NCBI RefSeq assembly: GCF_003477885.1
Contig: NZ_QUEE01000017.1
Location: 1 to 51,208 of the forward strand
Reading direction: 5' to 3'
Length of the DNA stretch: 51,208 nucleotides
Source: Lachnotalea sp. AF33-28
GTDB taxonomy: Bacteria; Bacillota; Clostridia; Lachnospirales; Lachnospiraceae
The first letter of the stretch is position 1; each line of letters begins with the position of its first letter. Under the pieces are notes generated by a model. That model searched no databases. It saw nothing but the letters and a program-made list of their open reading frames with translations, and was not told where the DNA came from. Below are positions 8,537 through 17,457 of the stretch, piece by piece. The translations under genes were made by a program, and so were the position numbers.

Positions 8537-11500
8537 TTACCTCCTGTTAAAGTACTGATTGGCTTTCAGAGAAAGATTGCTAAGCTGGTTGATGATCTGG
8601 TTTGCATCTGTCCCTGTCTTCACATTGGGCAGTTCAATGCGGATGTTCTGGGTGAAATCCATATTGCGGTTTGCGTTATTAGTGAGATAGGAGGGAAGGG
8701 AGGGCACAGAGTCGGCTGAAAAGCTGGAGAGAACGAGACTGCGGGACATCTCTGTGAAACGGTCATAATTCCAGAGCGATGCCGCGGTGCGCTGCTGCTG
8801 ATCCTTTGTCAGGACAACTTCACCCACCTTGAGCTTGGCTAAGAGCTCATCGGAGTGAATGGGGTCGCCTGTGGCGTGGGTATAGAGCGTGTTCAGGGTT
8901 TCCTGATCGCTTAACAGACGTTCGCCTACCCGGCCTTTTTTGATGCCGGAATGGTACAGGGCGGCGCCGGGGGGGATCTTTGCACCTTTGATATTGAAGG
9001 TGATGCCAGCCTGCGCAGCAAGCCTGTTATATGCTGCGGTCAGTCTGTCTGCTGCCGTTTCCGCAGTGGAGGCTGCGTTGTCCATAGCAGTTTCTATTTT
9101 AGCCGATATCTCGTCTATTTCGATCTGAACGCCCAGGTAGCTTTCCGCAAATGCATCCCATGCCATGGTCCTGCCGTCCAGGAGGAGCTTCTCATAATCT
9201 GTTCCGAAGGTTTCCATCAGCAGCTGGATATTCTGCTGTGCCTGGTACTGGCCTGTCAGTTCTTCCCACTGAGATTTAAGGGACTCATAATAGGCGATTT
9301 TCTCATTATAGGAATCAATCAGCCCCTGGTTGTCGTTGATCTGTGTCTGGATGGAGATGTAGTTATCCTTAAATGCCTCTACGTCGGCTGTCCGATTCTG
9401 CAGCACCATGTTCTGATATTCATTTCCAAGCACCATTTTAGCCAGCAGATCATTCTGCGAAATCTCATAGGTACTGCTTAGGTCTCCCCACATGGATTTG
9501 TATTTCTCCAGCTGATCAATGGAGGACTGCAGGGATTCCTTCTCCTTTTCCAGCTCGGATGTTTTGATCTCCAGCCGGGCGTCATCAAATGAATCTCGGG
9601 CGCTTGTGATGGCCTCCTTATCCGTCTCGTAGACAAATTCACGGCCGTTAAACAGATATTTAGACCGCTGCATCTGGGCCTGCTCCAGGGCATACTGTGC
9701 TTTCTCCAGAGCGGTCTGGCGTTCCTGCTCATCGTTGGCGTCCCGCAGTGCGTCGATCTTATCCTGAATGGCGTCCTGCTGTGCCTGCAGAGATTCGATT
9801 TCTTTATCGTAGACTGCTTCAACCGCTTTTAGTACGGAATCATATACGCTCTGCTGTTTTTCCAGCTGTTCGTTCTGCTTTTCAAGACTGTCAATGGAAT
9901 TCTGTTCCGCCTGAATCTTCTGATCGTAAAACCAGCTGACGGCAGAACTGACCTGTTCGTAGCGGGATTTGACTTGCTCCAGGGCAGATTTCTGGTTTTC
10001 CAGGCTATCGGTGAGGGAATCCACATGATCGGTCAGGTTACTGACGCTTTGAGAAGCCTTCGATGCACCGGTATCCAGCTTTTTAAAGCTGGCATCGATA
10101 TTGCTATATGTTATATCTTCCAGCTCCTGCATCGCTTTCTTATGAATGTCTGCCTGTTCTTTGATCGCTTTTGCTTTATCATACTCTTTCTGAGTCAGCT
10201 GATAAATTTTGGTATGGGACAGGCCTTGGGCTCCCATTTCTTCCAGCTTGTCTTTCAGACGGGTATATTCATCCGTCATAGTTCCTGACTCTGCATTATA
10301 GTATTTGGACCACATGCTGGAGACAGAGCCCAATGTCTGAGCTTCGATCTGAAGCTTCGCCATGTTATAGGAGCGGCAGTTAGAGAGGTCTATACCATAA
10401 TTTTCATTCATGGAATCAATGAAGGAGGAATTGTTTTCCATCAGTGTATTCCAGAACGGCTCATCGGCGCCGTATTTTTCAAGAAGATAGAGGCGGTAGT
10501 TCTCCAGATCCGTGTTATAGACTTCGTTTAAATGCTCCAGATAGTAGGAATCGGTAAAGCCACCTGCCATATACTGTATAGTCAGCTTTTCATATTCACC
10601 GCCGAGGGCGCTGATTGCTTTTAAGGAATCCTGCGTGATAAGGCCGGTTTCATCGTAAGCGGACGTAATGTCGGCTACACTCTGATATGCGGTTGACATG
10701 TGGTCAAGAGCATCGGACACGGAATTAAATGTATCTGATGTAATAGCAGCTTTTTCAGCCATGTCGTCAAATAATTCGAGGATATTTGGCGGGATGTTTT
10801 CACCAAGACGCGCATAGAGTTCCTGCAGTTCGTTCTGAATCAGATCCTGAATGGCTGCGGATAAGTCACCGGTCTCTTCTTGCAGCTCCGGAAACTGTTT
10901 CATTGCTTCCATCATGGAATCGGGATCATCAGTATTCTGCAATGCGGAGTGTAGAACGGAAAGGCGGTTTTGAAAATCATCAATAGCCTGAATGGAGTTT
11001 TCAGAGGAAATATCAAAAGGTGTATTGGCTATCTGCGTCATTCGGTCTAAATATAGCTTAGAGGCAGACTGTCCGTTTTCCAAAAGCAGATTACTTTCCT
11101 CTAATGCGGCATTCAGCTGCGTGTAATCCTGCAGATCCGATTCGGTAAAACTGCCTTCCTGGATTCGCGCAATTATTTCTGCATTGTCGGATTTGAAGTC
11201 GCCGGACCGTATCAGGTCATTTAACTGGAGATCATTCCAGATGTCACTTTCTCCAAGAGTTTGGAAGATGGAATGTATGTCACTTTCCAGTTGGGCAGAT
11301 AGCTGCTGCTGCTCTTCAGTCAGGGGATGGGAAGCCTGTAAAGCGGTTATATTACTTTGATAATCCTGATAGGTTGAGAGATCTTCTACCAGCGCTTTTT
11401 TTGTGTCGGCTAATAAGTCCTCATAGTACTCTTTCGAATCCTGCAGTTCTGGATCGTTAAGATATTCATTGAGCTGGTATATGGCAGCTGACTTATCAAG

Positions 11501-12407
11501 GGCGTTTCCTTTTGCAAGTAAATCGATGCCGGGTCCCTGGTCAGCGCGTGCTTTGATATTCTCCGGGGTAAGCGGGCCTCCATTGGACTCAAGCTCATAA
11601 GCTTCTTTATTCGTTTTATAGAGATCTTCCGCCGCCGTTTGTTCTTCAAGTTGTTTTATAGCCAGCTGTCTTTCAAGCTCTTTGGTGGCATCCTGTAGAT
11701 CATTCAGCTGATTTTCTTCAACGTAACTTAGTTTTCCTTTGGAATTCAGCTCATTTATCAGCAGATTGTTAGCTTCCAGCTGTTCGTTAAGATCCGCTAT
11801 TTCCGAGGTGATGGTTTCGTATCCTTCTTTGCTTTCTGCGAGCTTTTGTTTCGCATAATCAAGTTTATGAATGTATTTGTCCCATGCGTCCAGAGCCTTT
11901 TGTATAACCGTGGAGATAAGATACATAAATAACATGTGGCTTGCTGTTATTAACAGATTTACACCAACACTGGCAGCACGGGCAGCGATCCCCTGCGCTT
12001 CGATGGCCTTGTTCTCCATTTCTATGGATTTACGGGCCTTTTCGTTGGCTTCCATATAGCTTTCCGCGGTTCGGACTTGGCCTTTGGTGCTTTCTAACCA
12101 TTCTGCGGTATACTTCCGTTCCTTTTCATTTAAATCATTGATATTGAATTTTGAATCTTTTTTTTTACTGTTAATTTTATTAATTCGTGCTTGAGCTTCT
12201 TCTTTTGAAAGAACTGGAATTGTTGAATCAACATCTAAGATATCCTTTTTCTGTTTATCCGAAAAAAAGTAGTTTAAATCTCCTGGTATATTCGAAAGTT
12301 TCTTCGCTGTGATATCTTTTCGCAGTTGTTTCCAGTTGTTTCTAAGTGTGCTCAAAGACGTATTAAAAACTGTAAGTTCTTTGTTTTGATATGAAAATAT
12401 CAGCAAT
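8537..12407 (-). CDS. Tail tape measure protein, C-terminal exon (after group II intron)
   Basis: This frame gives about 1289 residues of tape measure protein. It contains a hydrophobic stretch (ASVGVNLLITASHMLFMYLI), long coiled coils (EIADLNEQLEANNLLINELN; EKQNEQLEKQQSVYDSVLKA) and a C-terminal motif typical of Firmicutes tape measures (HSDELLAKLKVGEVVLTKDQ). Its only possible independent start is a TTG at 12404-12406 with no ribosome site, so it is best read as the second exon of one gene whose first exon is 12992-13563. If joined at 12407/12992 the product is 1480 residues in frame, corresponding to a tail of roughly 220 nm at 1.5 angstrom per residue. If the intron does not splice, the gene is broken. 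Confidence 0.8.
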
Positions 12408-12991
12408 GTTAAAACAGGATGGGACTGTTTTATATCAAAACATGTTAAAATCTAGACGGTAAGTACATACAATTCTTCCCAACTTACGGCTTGTATGAAG
12501 CCCATCTAAGACAGCAGCTATTTTTCATACCACTAGCTGCCGCGTGCAGATAGCACACTTTGCAATTATGCTCCTGGTTAGGGAGATGGATTGCTCCACG
12601 CCGGACTGTCTTTTACATGCCTGTAATATTTCAGACACGATATCGTTTACAGTCTCTGAACACTTCCTGTAACAGCCTGCGATATAAAGCATGGTTGTAC
12701 AGGAGTCCGCTGCTGATTTACACGTCTTGCCGAGATGGCTGCCACTTAGCGTTTATCCGGCATTACAGCCGGATGACTGACATATGGCCAATTCTTTGTT
12801 TTTTTACGGTTTCGGTTCCCATATCCTTTCGGAGTGCATTCACGCCCGCCGTTTCCGGCCACGTTGTAGCCAAAGAATATTATGTATTCCAGCACTGGCC
12901 TATGGTAATAGCCAATTACGATATGTTTAACGAGCATCTCTATAGAACCGCTATAGAACATACCCGACCTTGAATCGCCTTTCAGGCGCAC
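12408..12991 (-). mobile_element. ORF-less group II intron inside the tape measure gene
   Basis: Reading the minus strand, the insertion begins GTGCGCC, the canonical GUGYG 5' end, continuing GAAAGGCG...GGTCGGGTA much like the start of known introns such as Ll.LtrB. The last seven bases of the upstream exon (TGGCCAA, IBS1) are perfectly complementary to TTGGCCA inside the insertion (EBS1, 12785-12791), about 200 nt in, where EBS1 is expected. CCAGC just upstream of IBS1 can pair with GCTGG at 12889-12893 (possible IBS2/EBS2). A candidate domain V starts AAGCCG near 12491 but fits the consensus poorly. The 3' end is inferred at ...TTAAC (12408), which restores frame. No reverse transcriptase is encoded, so splicing would need a maturase from elsewhere. 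Confidence 0.7.
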
Positions 12992-13563
12992 TTGGCCAGG
13001 CTGGGCATATTATTAGAGTGAGACCCGCCTTTGAGTCTACCGATGCTCTTTTTATTCAACAGATTATCCATGAGATCTTTCACTACGACGGAAGTCATTG
13101 TTTTAACATTCACTAGGTTTTTAACAAAATCCGCATAGGTCTCTTCCGTGGAAGTAATACCATCTGTCAGGCTGCCGAACTCATGGGAAAGCGAAGCAAG
13201 AGGCTTTGGAACATCAAAGGCTTTAAATTCCGATCGAAGTTCCTTTAGCTGCTGTGACAGGCTGATTGCTGATTTGTTGATGGATTCAATGGGCTTAGTC
13301 AGCGAATCCGGTATGACGGAAACTGTATTAAAATCCAGATTAAGTGTTATGTCTAAGGAAGTCTGTTGGGCCAGTGAATTTTGAACACGTTCCATTAAAC
13401 GGGGAATATCCTTCTTTGCCTGTGAAAGAAATGTATTTGTGTCAATAGATAATTCCAGATTTATTGGTTGGCTGGCCATTTTTGTGCGAAACTCGTCAAA
13501 TACTTTTTTCGCTTTTTGAGTATCTAACTGGACATTTAGTTTTGGTGTATTTAGATCAGCCAT
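12992..13563 (-). CDS. Tail tape measure protein, N-terminal exon
   Basis: The frame starts at ATG 13563 after AAAGAAAGGAG. It encodes 190 residues of helical sequence (MADLNTPKLNVQLDTQKAKK, SQPINLELSIDTNTFLSQAK, LSQQLKELRSEFKAFDVPKP) ending NNMPSLA before it runs into the intron, where an unspliced transcript would stop within a few codons (KCA then TGA at 12982). The sequence ends two bases into a codon, and the inferred downstream exon supplies the third base. This is the usual N-terminus of a tape measure: soluble, helical and located just after the chaperone-like gene. Confidence 0.75.
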
Positions 13564-13636
13564 TTAGATAGACTCCTTTCTTTCACGAATGGAATAGTTC
13601 CATTCCGTGTATATATTTGTTAAGTATTAAAAGGGA

Positions 13637-13670
13637 AAGGAGCTGTGTCCCTGCCATGGCACAGCTCCTT
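13637..13670 (-). terminator. GC-rich hairpin between chaperone-like gene and tape measure
   Basis: A perfect 11-bp stem (AAGGAGCTGTG / CACAGCTCCTT) with a 12-base loop lies in the 121-bp gap. The minus strand continues CCCTTTTAATACTT, so a weak terminator or an mRNA-stabilising or processing hairpin is possible. A second small palindrome (GAATGGAA/TTCCATTC) lies at about 13589-13608 just before the tape-measure ribosome site. Confidence 0.5.
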
Positions 13671-13684
13671 AATATAAAGAGAAA

Positions 13685-14371
13685 TCAGACATTACCACGG
13701 TTAGAAAGGCTGGTAAAAAATTCTTTATTGGCAGGTTCACTCACTATGCGGTTCAGATTTTCATCAAATCCCTCTTTTTTCATAATTTCCATAAACTCTG
13801 AAAGCAGCTGTACCTGCTGTTTCTGTTCTTCCGGCGTAAACGCCTCATTCATCGCCTTCTGCTGCTCTAAGAGCTCGATCTGCAGATCATTGCTGCCGAT
13901 TTCTTTTTCAAGCAACTCCACCACTTTATCCCTCACAGAGTGGTCCCTTAGTATCAGGTCCTTGCGCATGGCGATCCTCTTGGCGGTCAGCACCTCCAGT
14001 TCATGCAAAAACGGGATGTTGAATTCTTCTGCGTCGATCAGCTGGCCGATGGGAGAGAGGAGGATGGCGTACATTTCCTCTTCATCAAATTCATCCAACC
14101 TGAATCCGCAGGATTCTTTGAGGATATGATAGAGCTTGATGAGCTTTTCATATTCCGGATTGTAGCTGCCGTCATCGGTCACTACGATTTCGGCGGTTTT
14201 GTTGGCGATGGCCGCGGTGGTCATCAGATCCAGAGGTTTGATGGTCAGTTTGGGCAGACCTTCTGTGTCGGCATAGGCCTGACGGGGCAGAAAGGCGTTT
14301 TCGTCCTCGTCGTAATAATAGTCATAGCTTTTGCTTTTATGTACGATTTTCTTTAAATCAGTTTTATTCAT
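13685..14371 (-). CDS. Putative tail assembly chaperone
   Basis: A 228-residue acidic, helical protein from ATG 14371 behind GGAGGAGATATGCA. It begins MNKTDLKKIVHKSKSYDYYY and contains LTIKPLDLMTTAAIANKTAE, FDEEEMYAILLSPIGQLIDAE and a Glu/Gln-rich C-terminal helix (TPEEQKQQVQLLSEFMEI). It lies immediately upstream of the tape measure gene in transcription order, the position held by tail assembly chaperones in most long-tailed phages, and its composition fits. No programmed frameshift is obvious. Assignment rests on position and composition. Confidence 0.5.
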   Translation of the reverse strand: MNKTDLKKIVHKSKSYDYYYDEDENAFLPRQAYADTEGLPKLTIKPLDLMTTAAIANKTAEIVVTDDGSYNPEYEKLIKLYHILKESCGFRLDEFDEEEMYAILLSPIGQLIDAEEFNIPFLHELEVLTAKRIAMRKDLILRDHSVRDKVVELLEKEIGSNDLQIELLEQQKAMNEAFTPEEQKQQVQLLSEFMEIMKKEGFDENLNRIVSEPANKEFFTSLSNRGNV

Positions 14372-14420
14372 TGCATATCTCCTCCGCGTTTATTGAGTTG
14401 TTCAGTTGCTGCCGGACCGG

Positions 14421-14789
14421 TTACCAGCTGATGGCCGGTATGATCTGGGAGAGCAGCCAGGCGGCCGCGCCTCCGATCAAAAGCCACAAAAGCTTGTCCA
14501 TCATGCCGTTTAAGCGTTCTCTGGTCTCCTGGGCCGGTTTGTTTTCCAGGATGGTAACTTTTTCAGTCAGTTCGGACTGACCCGCTTTGACATCTTTGAT
14601 GTCTTCTTTTATGTTTACCATTTCGTTTGCAATTTTGTCCACTCCGTTGGCCAGTATGATGATCGCTTTCTGGTCCTCCCGGAGCTCTTTGATGGCAGCC
14701 TCGCAATGGTCCAGACGGTTCTGGTTGGACTTGCTGCGGCTGTCCACATTTTCCAGCTTTACAGCCAGATCAGTATATTTTTCATCCAT
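14421..14789 (-). CDS. XhlA-like membrane-associated lysis protein
   Basis: A 122-residue protein from ATG 14789 behind CGGAGG. Residues 1-95 are heptad-rich coiled coil (LAVKLENVDSRSKSNQNRLD, EKVTILENKPAQETRERLNG) followed by one C-terminal membrane segment (KLLWLLIGGAAAWLLSQIIP). This is the layout of XhlA/haemolysin-type proteins that work with holins in Gram-positive lysis cassettes. It follows the amidase gene (13 bp apart) and is part of the same transcript. A structural coiled-coil role in the particle is the alternative. Confidence 0.65.
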   Translation of the reverse strand: MDEKYTDLAVKLENVDSRSKSNQNRLDHCEAAIKELREDQKAIIILANGVDKIANEMVNIKEDIKDVKAGQSELTEKVTILENKPAQETRERLNGMMDKLLWLLIGGAAAWLLSQIIPAISW

Positions 14790-14801
14790 TGGTTCCTCCG
14801 T

Positions 14802-15569
14802 TTAGTTGATAAATCCCACCTTATAATTGCGGTCCGCCGGATAGTACTGTGCGCCGGAGGTGACCTCATAGAGAACGATCATAGAATTGCCGCAGGTGCC
14901 CATGAGACGGCAGGTTTCATCAGGGTTCAGGGAGCCGATGGCGCTGGTGCGGTTGGCGTCAGCATATACCGGCTTGACCCCACTGCCGTTTTTGTAAAGG
15001 GCAAGGCGTTTCAGGGCAGCGTTTGCAATGCTGCGGGCACATTTTCTGGCGAAACCGTCGGTGAGTATAACCGGCGTATCCACGGTGCTGTCCATAAAGC
15101 CGCACTCACAGAGGAGGGCGGGCATGGACGCATGTTTTAATATGGTAAGGTTTGCATAGGACAGGGGGTGGCAGCGGTTGCCGCGAAGTCCCGTTTCAGC
15201 TACTGTCTGCCGCCAGGTATCCTCCTGCCATTCTTTGGTGGACTGGCTGGCATTGGGCAGCGCGTAAACCATAATACCTCCCCCGGACCCGCCGTTGATG
15301 CCTGCGTTTGCATGGATGGAGATCAGCAGATCTGCCCCGAATGCGTTGGCTTTCCGACAGCGGCCTGAGAGGGAGACATCGATTTCTCCCGTGATATCAT
15401 CGGTTCGCAGCGTCTGCACTCCGGCAGCCTTCAGGTGCTCGGTTACATAGCCGGCGATGCGGCTGTTTAGCTGCCATTCCCCGGTTTCATTGGGATCGAT
15501 GCTTTTTAAGCATCTTCTGCCGGCGGCAGACAGACCGTGGCCGGCATCCACCGCGATTTTATATGCCAT
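14802..15569 (-). CDS. N-acetylmuramoyl-L-alanine amidase (Amidase_3) with C-terminal SH3-like module
   Basis: A 255-residue protein from ATG 15569 (AGGAGGAACAATT upstream). Residues 1-180 are an Amidase_3 zinc hydrolase: VDAGHG carries the first zinc ligand, SIHANAG the second histidine and CECGFMD the catalytic Glu. These enzymes cleave the bond between muramic acid and the first L-alanine of the stem peptide. The last ~60 residues (VKPVYADANRTSAIGSL, DETCRLMG, ...NYKVGFIN) match the SH3-like repeats of the GH25 lysozyme at 23355-24533. There is no signal peptide, so release depends on the adjacent holin or on packaging in the particle. It sits between holin and XhlA-like genes. Confidence 0.88.
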   Translation of the reverse strand: MAYKIAVDAGHGLSAAGRRCLKSIDPNETGEWQLNSRIAGYVTEHLKAAGVQTLRTDDITGEIDVSLSGRCRKANAFGADLLISIHANAGINGGSGGGIMVYALPNASQSTKEWQEDTWRQTVAETGLRGNRCHPLSYANLTILKHASMPALLCECGFMDSTVDTPVILTDGFARKCARSIANAALKRLALYKNGSGVKPVYADANRTSAIGSLNPDETCRLMGTCGNSMIVLYEVTSGAQYYPADRNYKVGFIN

Positions 15570-15587
15570 AATTGTTCCTCCTCGTGT

Positions 15588-15971
15588 TTATTTATTTTTC
15601 AGATCGTACAGAGCTGTGCCTACCAGGGAATCCAGCCAGGCGGAAAAATCGTTGTTGGCGGCTTTCAGGATCTGATAAGCGCTGTTGGACAGAGCCTGAA
15701 TGGCTTTTGTTTTGGCGAGCTCTTTGACTTCATTCTGCTTTTCGGGAGTCCAGTCTTCGGTTCCCTTGATGTCCTTAACTGTGGTTTCGTATACATCCTT
15801 CACAGCCGCGGTCACATTTTTGTAAAGGATATCGCTGTATTTGTCGATCTTTTTGGCCTTGGTCCATTCGTGTATCTGCTTACCGATATAGGTCAGCAGC
15901 GGCAGTATGACGATGGCCCACAGGGCGTTTATAAGTTCCATCCAATCGATGGACTGCATGATTTCCTGCAT
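15588..15971 (-). CDS. Phage holin, LLH family
   Basis: A 127-residue protein from ATG 15971 behind AAAAGAGGTAATCCC. One N-terminal membrane segment (LINALWAIVILPLLTYIGKQ) is followed by a long charged helical domain (TAAVKDVYETTVKDIKGTED, KTKAIQALSNSAYQILKAAN). This matches LLH-type holins, which permeabilise the membrane so that lysins without signal peptides can reach the wall. It lies 18 bp upstream of the amidase gene and 15 bp after the small 80-residue gene, forming a compact lysis cassette. Confidence 0.8.
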   Translation of the reverse strand: MQEIMQSIDWMELINALWAIVILPLLTYIGKQIHEWTKAKKIDKYSDILYKNVTAAVKDVYETTVKDIKGTEDWTPEKQNEVKELAKTKAIQALSNSAYQILKAANNDFSAWLDSLVGTALYDLKNK

Positions 15972-15986
15972 GGGATTACCTCTTTT

Positions 15987-16229
15987 CTATAGGGAAGTTT
16001 CGCCTGACTGCGGGCGGTTGTCCTTCCATTTCTTATAGGCCAGGCATGTTTCCTGTTTCAGATAGTAGCAGACGATGTGGCCTTTGTTTTCCGTGCTTTC
16101 ATCGATCCATTTGGGCTGAAGGCCGAAACGGCGGACGTAAAACAGGATCTGCTGCAGATTGGTAACAGGTACCAGATTCTCCATGCCATAGCATTCTGCT
16201 ACCTCTTTCAGGCTGGAAAATAATTTCAT
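15987..16229 (-). CDS. Small hypothetical protein at start of lysis cassette
   Basis: An 80-residue protein from ATG 16229 with AGGAGGATAGAAACGGA upstream. It contains LVPVTNLQQILFYVRRFGLQP and ends NRPQSGETSL. No membrane segment or known motif is visible. It is the first gene after a strong intrinsic terminator and precedes the holin by 15 bp; it could be a regulatory or structural accessory of the lysis cassette. No family recognised. Confidence 0.6.
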   Translation of the reverse strand: MKLFSSLKEVAECYGMENLVPVTNLQQILFYVRRFGLQPKWIDESTENKGHIVCYYLKQETCLAYKKWKDNRPQSGETSL

Positions 16230-16248
16230 TCCGTTTCTATCCTCCTAG

Positions 16249-16306
16249 TGAACAAAAAAAAGGGGATAAGCACTCTGCTTTTTGCATTGCAGGCGTGCTT
16301 ATCCCC
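16249..16306 (-). terminator. Intrinsic terminator after tail tube copy 1
   Basis: On the minus strand a 12-bp perfect stem (GGGGATAAGCAC / GTGCTTATCCCC) with an inner CTGC/GCAG stem is followed by eight T residues. It lies between the tail tube gene and the lysis cassette and should stop host-type transcription, so expression of the lysis and tape genes probably needs read-through or another promoter. Confidence 0.85.
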
Positions 16307-16497
16307 GAAAGAAAAGAACGGACAGCATTGGTCCGTTCCGGTTCATTATTCCCCCGAGACAGCGAGCCAGGCAGATATGCCTGTATGGATCATTGGCTGC
16401 TGCCCCGAGGGTCAAATACCCCGCTGATTGCGGCAGGGTGTTTGATTTTACACAAACTACAATACAATTACGTTTAGATTCACTGTTACAATGGCGA

Positions 16498-17235
16498 TTA
16501 CTCTTCCAGCAGCACCAGATCCAGGATGTTGTCTTCATCGTCAGCCATCAGGTCGCAGACCAGAGAGATGCTTCCGGGATCTCCGTTGTTGGAGAAGCTT
16601 AAGGACATGTTGGACTGCGGCGCGGCCTTGTAAGCGATCAGGCGGTAAGGAAGCAGTTCGTCTTCCTCTGTCTTCATGACGGTGTCGCCGTATACAACAA
16701 AGTTTTTGGGAAAGCTGGTGGCTTTGATGGAGATGCGTTCCACTTTGTCCGTCACCTCTGCCATGTAATAAACAACGACTTTTGTTCCTTCGGCAACCGG
16801 CGCCGTAAGTGTGATTACCTTATCGGAAACAGTGCATGCCATCTCTTCTCCGCAGTCGTCAGCCGCCGCAAATACGTTGACAGATCCGGCAACCGGAGCT
16901 TCATCCAGAGTGATGGTGGAGCTGTCTGCACCTACGGTAACCGCTTCCACTCGCTTGACAAATTTAGCATTCTTGTTCAGCTCGCCGCCGGTGATCAGCT
17001 GCCACAGCTTTACGGACTGCATCTGTGTTTCGATGGTCAGTGTGCCGCCGCGTTCGCCGGAGAACTGTACTTTCTTGGGATGTCCCTTGCCGCCGTAGGC
17101 GAATAAGGATTCACCTGTCAGTTCCGTTGTGGTTACGTTCGCGTAATCCAGGTTTAAAAAAGGTTTCTTTGTGGCGTAGTCCACAAAGATCAGATCGCAG
17201 ACTTCTCTGCTTGCCATGTTTGAGTTGATACCCAT
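16498..17235 (-). CDS. Tail tube protein, copy 1
   Basis: A 245-residue protein from ATG 17235 (GTGAGGAATTTAAAC upstream); an earlier in-frame ATG at 17250 lies before that site. The N-terminal ~95 residues (MASREVCDLIFVDYATKKPF, VQFSGERGGTLTIETQMQSV, LWQLITGGELNKNAKFVKR) and the last ~80 are nearly identical to copy 2 at 22386-23123. The central Ig-like stretch (residues ~97-165; SSTITLDEAPVAGSVNVFAA) has diverged. Proteins of this size and fold polymerise into the tail tube. Two copies suggest a mixed tube or a gene duplication exposing two different surface domains. No tail sheath gene is seen, so a non-contractile tail is favoured. Confidence 0.75.
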   Translation of the reverse strand: MGINSNMASREVCDLIFVDYATKKPFLNLDYANVTTTELTGESLFAYGGKGHPKKVQFSGERGGTLTIETQMQSVKLWQLITGGELNKNAKFVKRVEAVTVGADSSTITLDEAPVAGSVNVFAAADDCGEEMACTVSDKVITLTAPVAEGTKVVVYYMAEVTDKVERISIKATSFPKNFVVYGDTVMKTEEDELLPYRLIAYKAAPQSNMSLSFSNNGDPGSISLVCDLMADDEDNILDLVLLEE

Positions 17236-17280
17236 GTTTAAATTCCTCACTTTCTTTTTTGAAATTATATATATATAAAA

Positions 17281-17330
17281 AGATCCGGGAGGGGGGACGC
17301 TGTGGGAGCGCCGCGGTCCTTTCCGGATCT
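17281..17330 (-). promoter_or_regulatory. Hairpin leader of tail tube copy 1 (attenuator-like)
   Basis: On the minus strand AGATCCGG pairs with CCGGATCT, enclosing an inner GGCGCT/AGCGTC hairpin, and is followed by TTTTTATATA. It has the form of an intrinsic terminator but lies only about 45 bases before the tube start codon, in the 5' leader. The same structure with a different inner stem precedes copy 2. Confidence 0.6.
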
Positions 17331-17347
17331 GATTATCGGGTTATGGA

Positions 17348-17438
17348 TTTTTTCTTTTAGTTTCATAATAAGGTTAAAATAAAAAGTGCCGGAAACCCTT
17401 GTAAATCATGGGGTTGGGCACTTTTTCTAAAGCGTGAC
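17348..17438 (-). repeat. Cassette-boundary element, copy 1 (terminator plus conserved AT motif)
   Basis: About 91 bp with a stem of AAAGTGCC...GG(G)CACTTT followed on the minus strand by TTTTTATTTTA and then CCTTATTATGAAAC (17360-17373; here one base differs: AACCTTATTATG). The flank CTTTAGAAAAAGTG is shared with copies at 23235-23326 and 24700-24787. It lies just downstream of LRR lipoprotein 1 and upstream of tail tube copy 1. Confidence 0.75.
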
Positions 17439-17457
17439 AATGGTTTGTACCATGCGG

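Noticed and set aside
12560..12973. 137-codon plus-strand open frame inside the tape measure gap
   Set aside because: It lies within the group II intron, has no ribosome site and no protein-like composition; it is the complement of the intron RNA.
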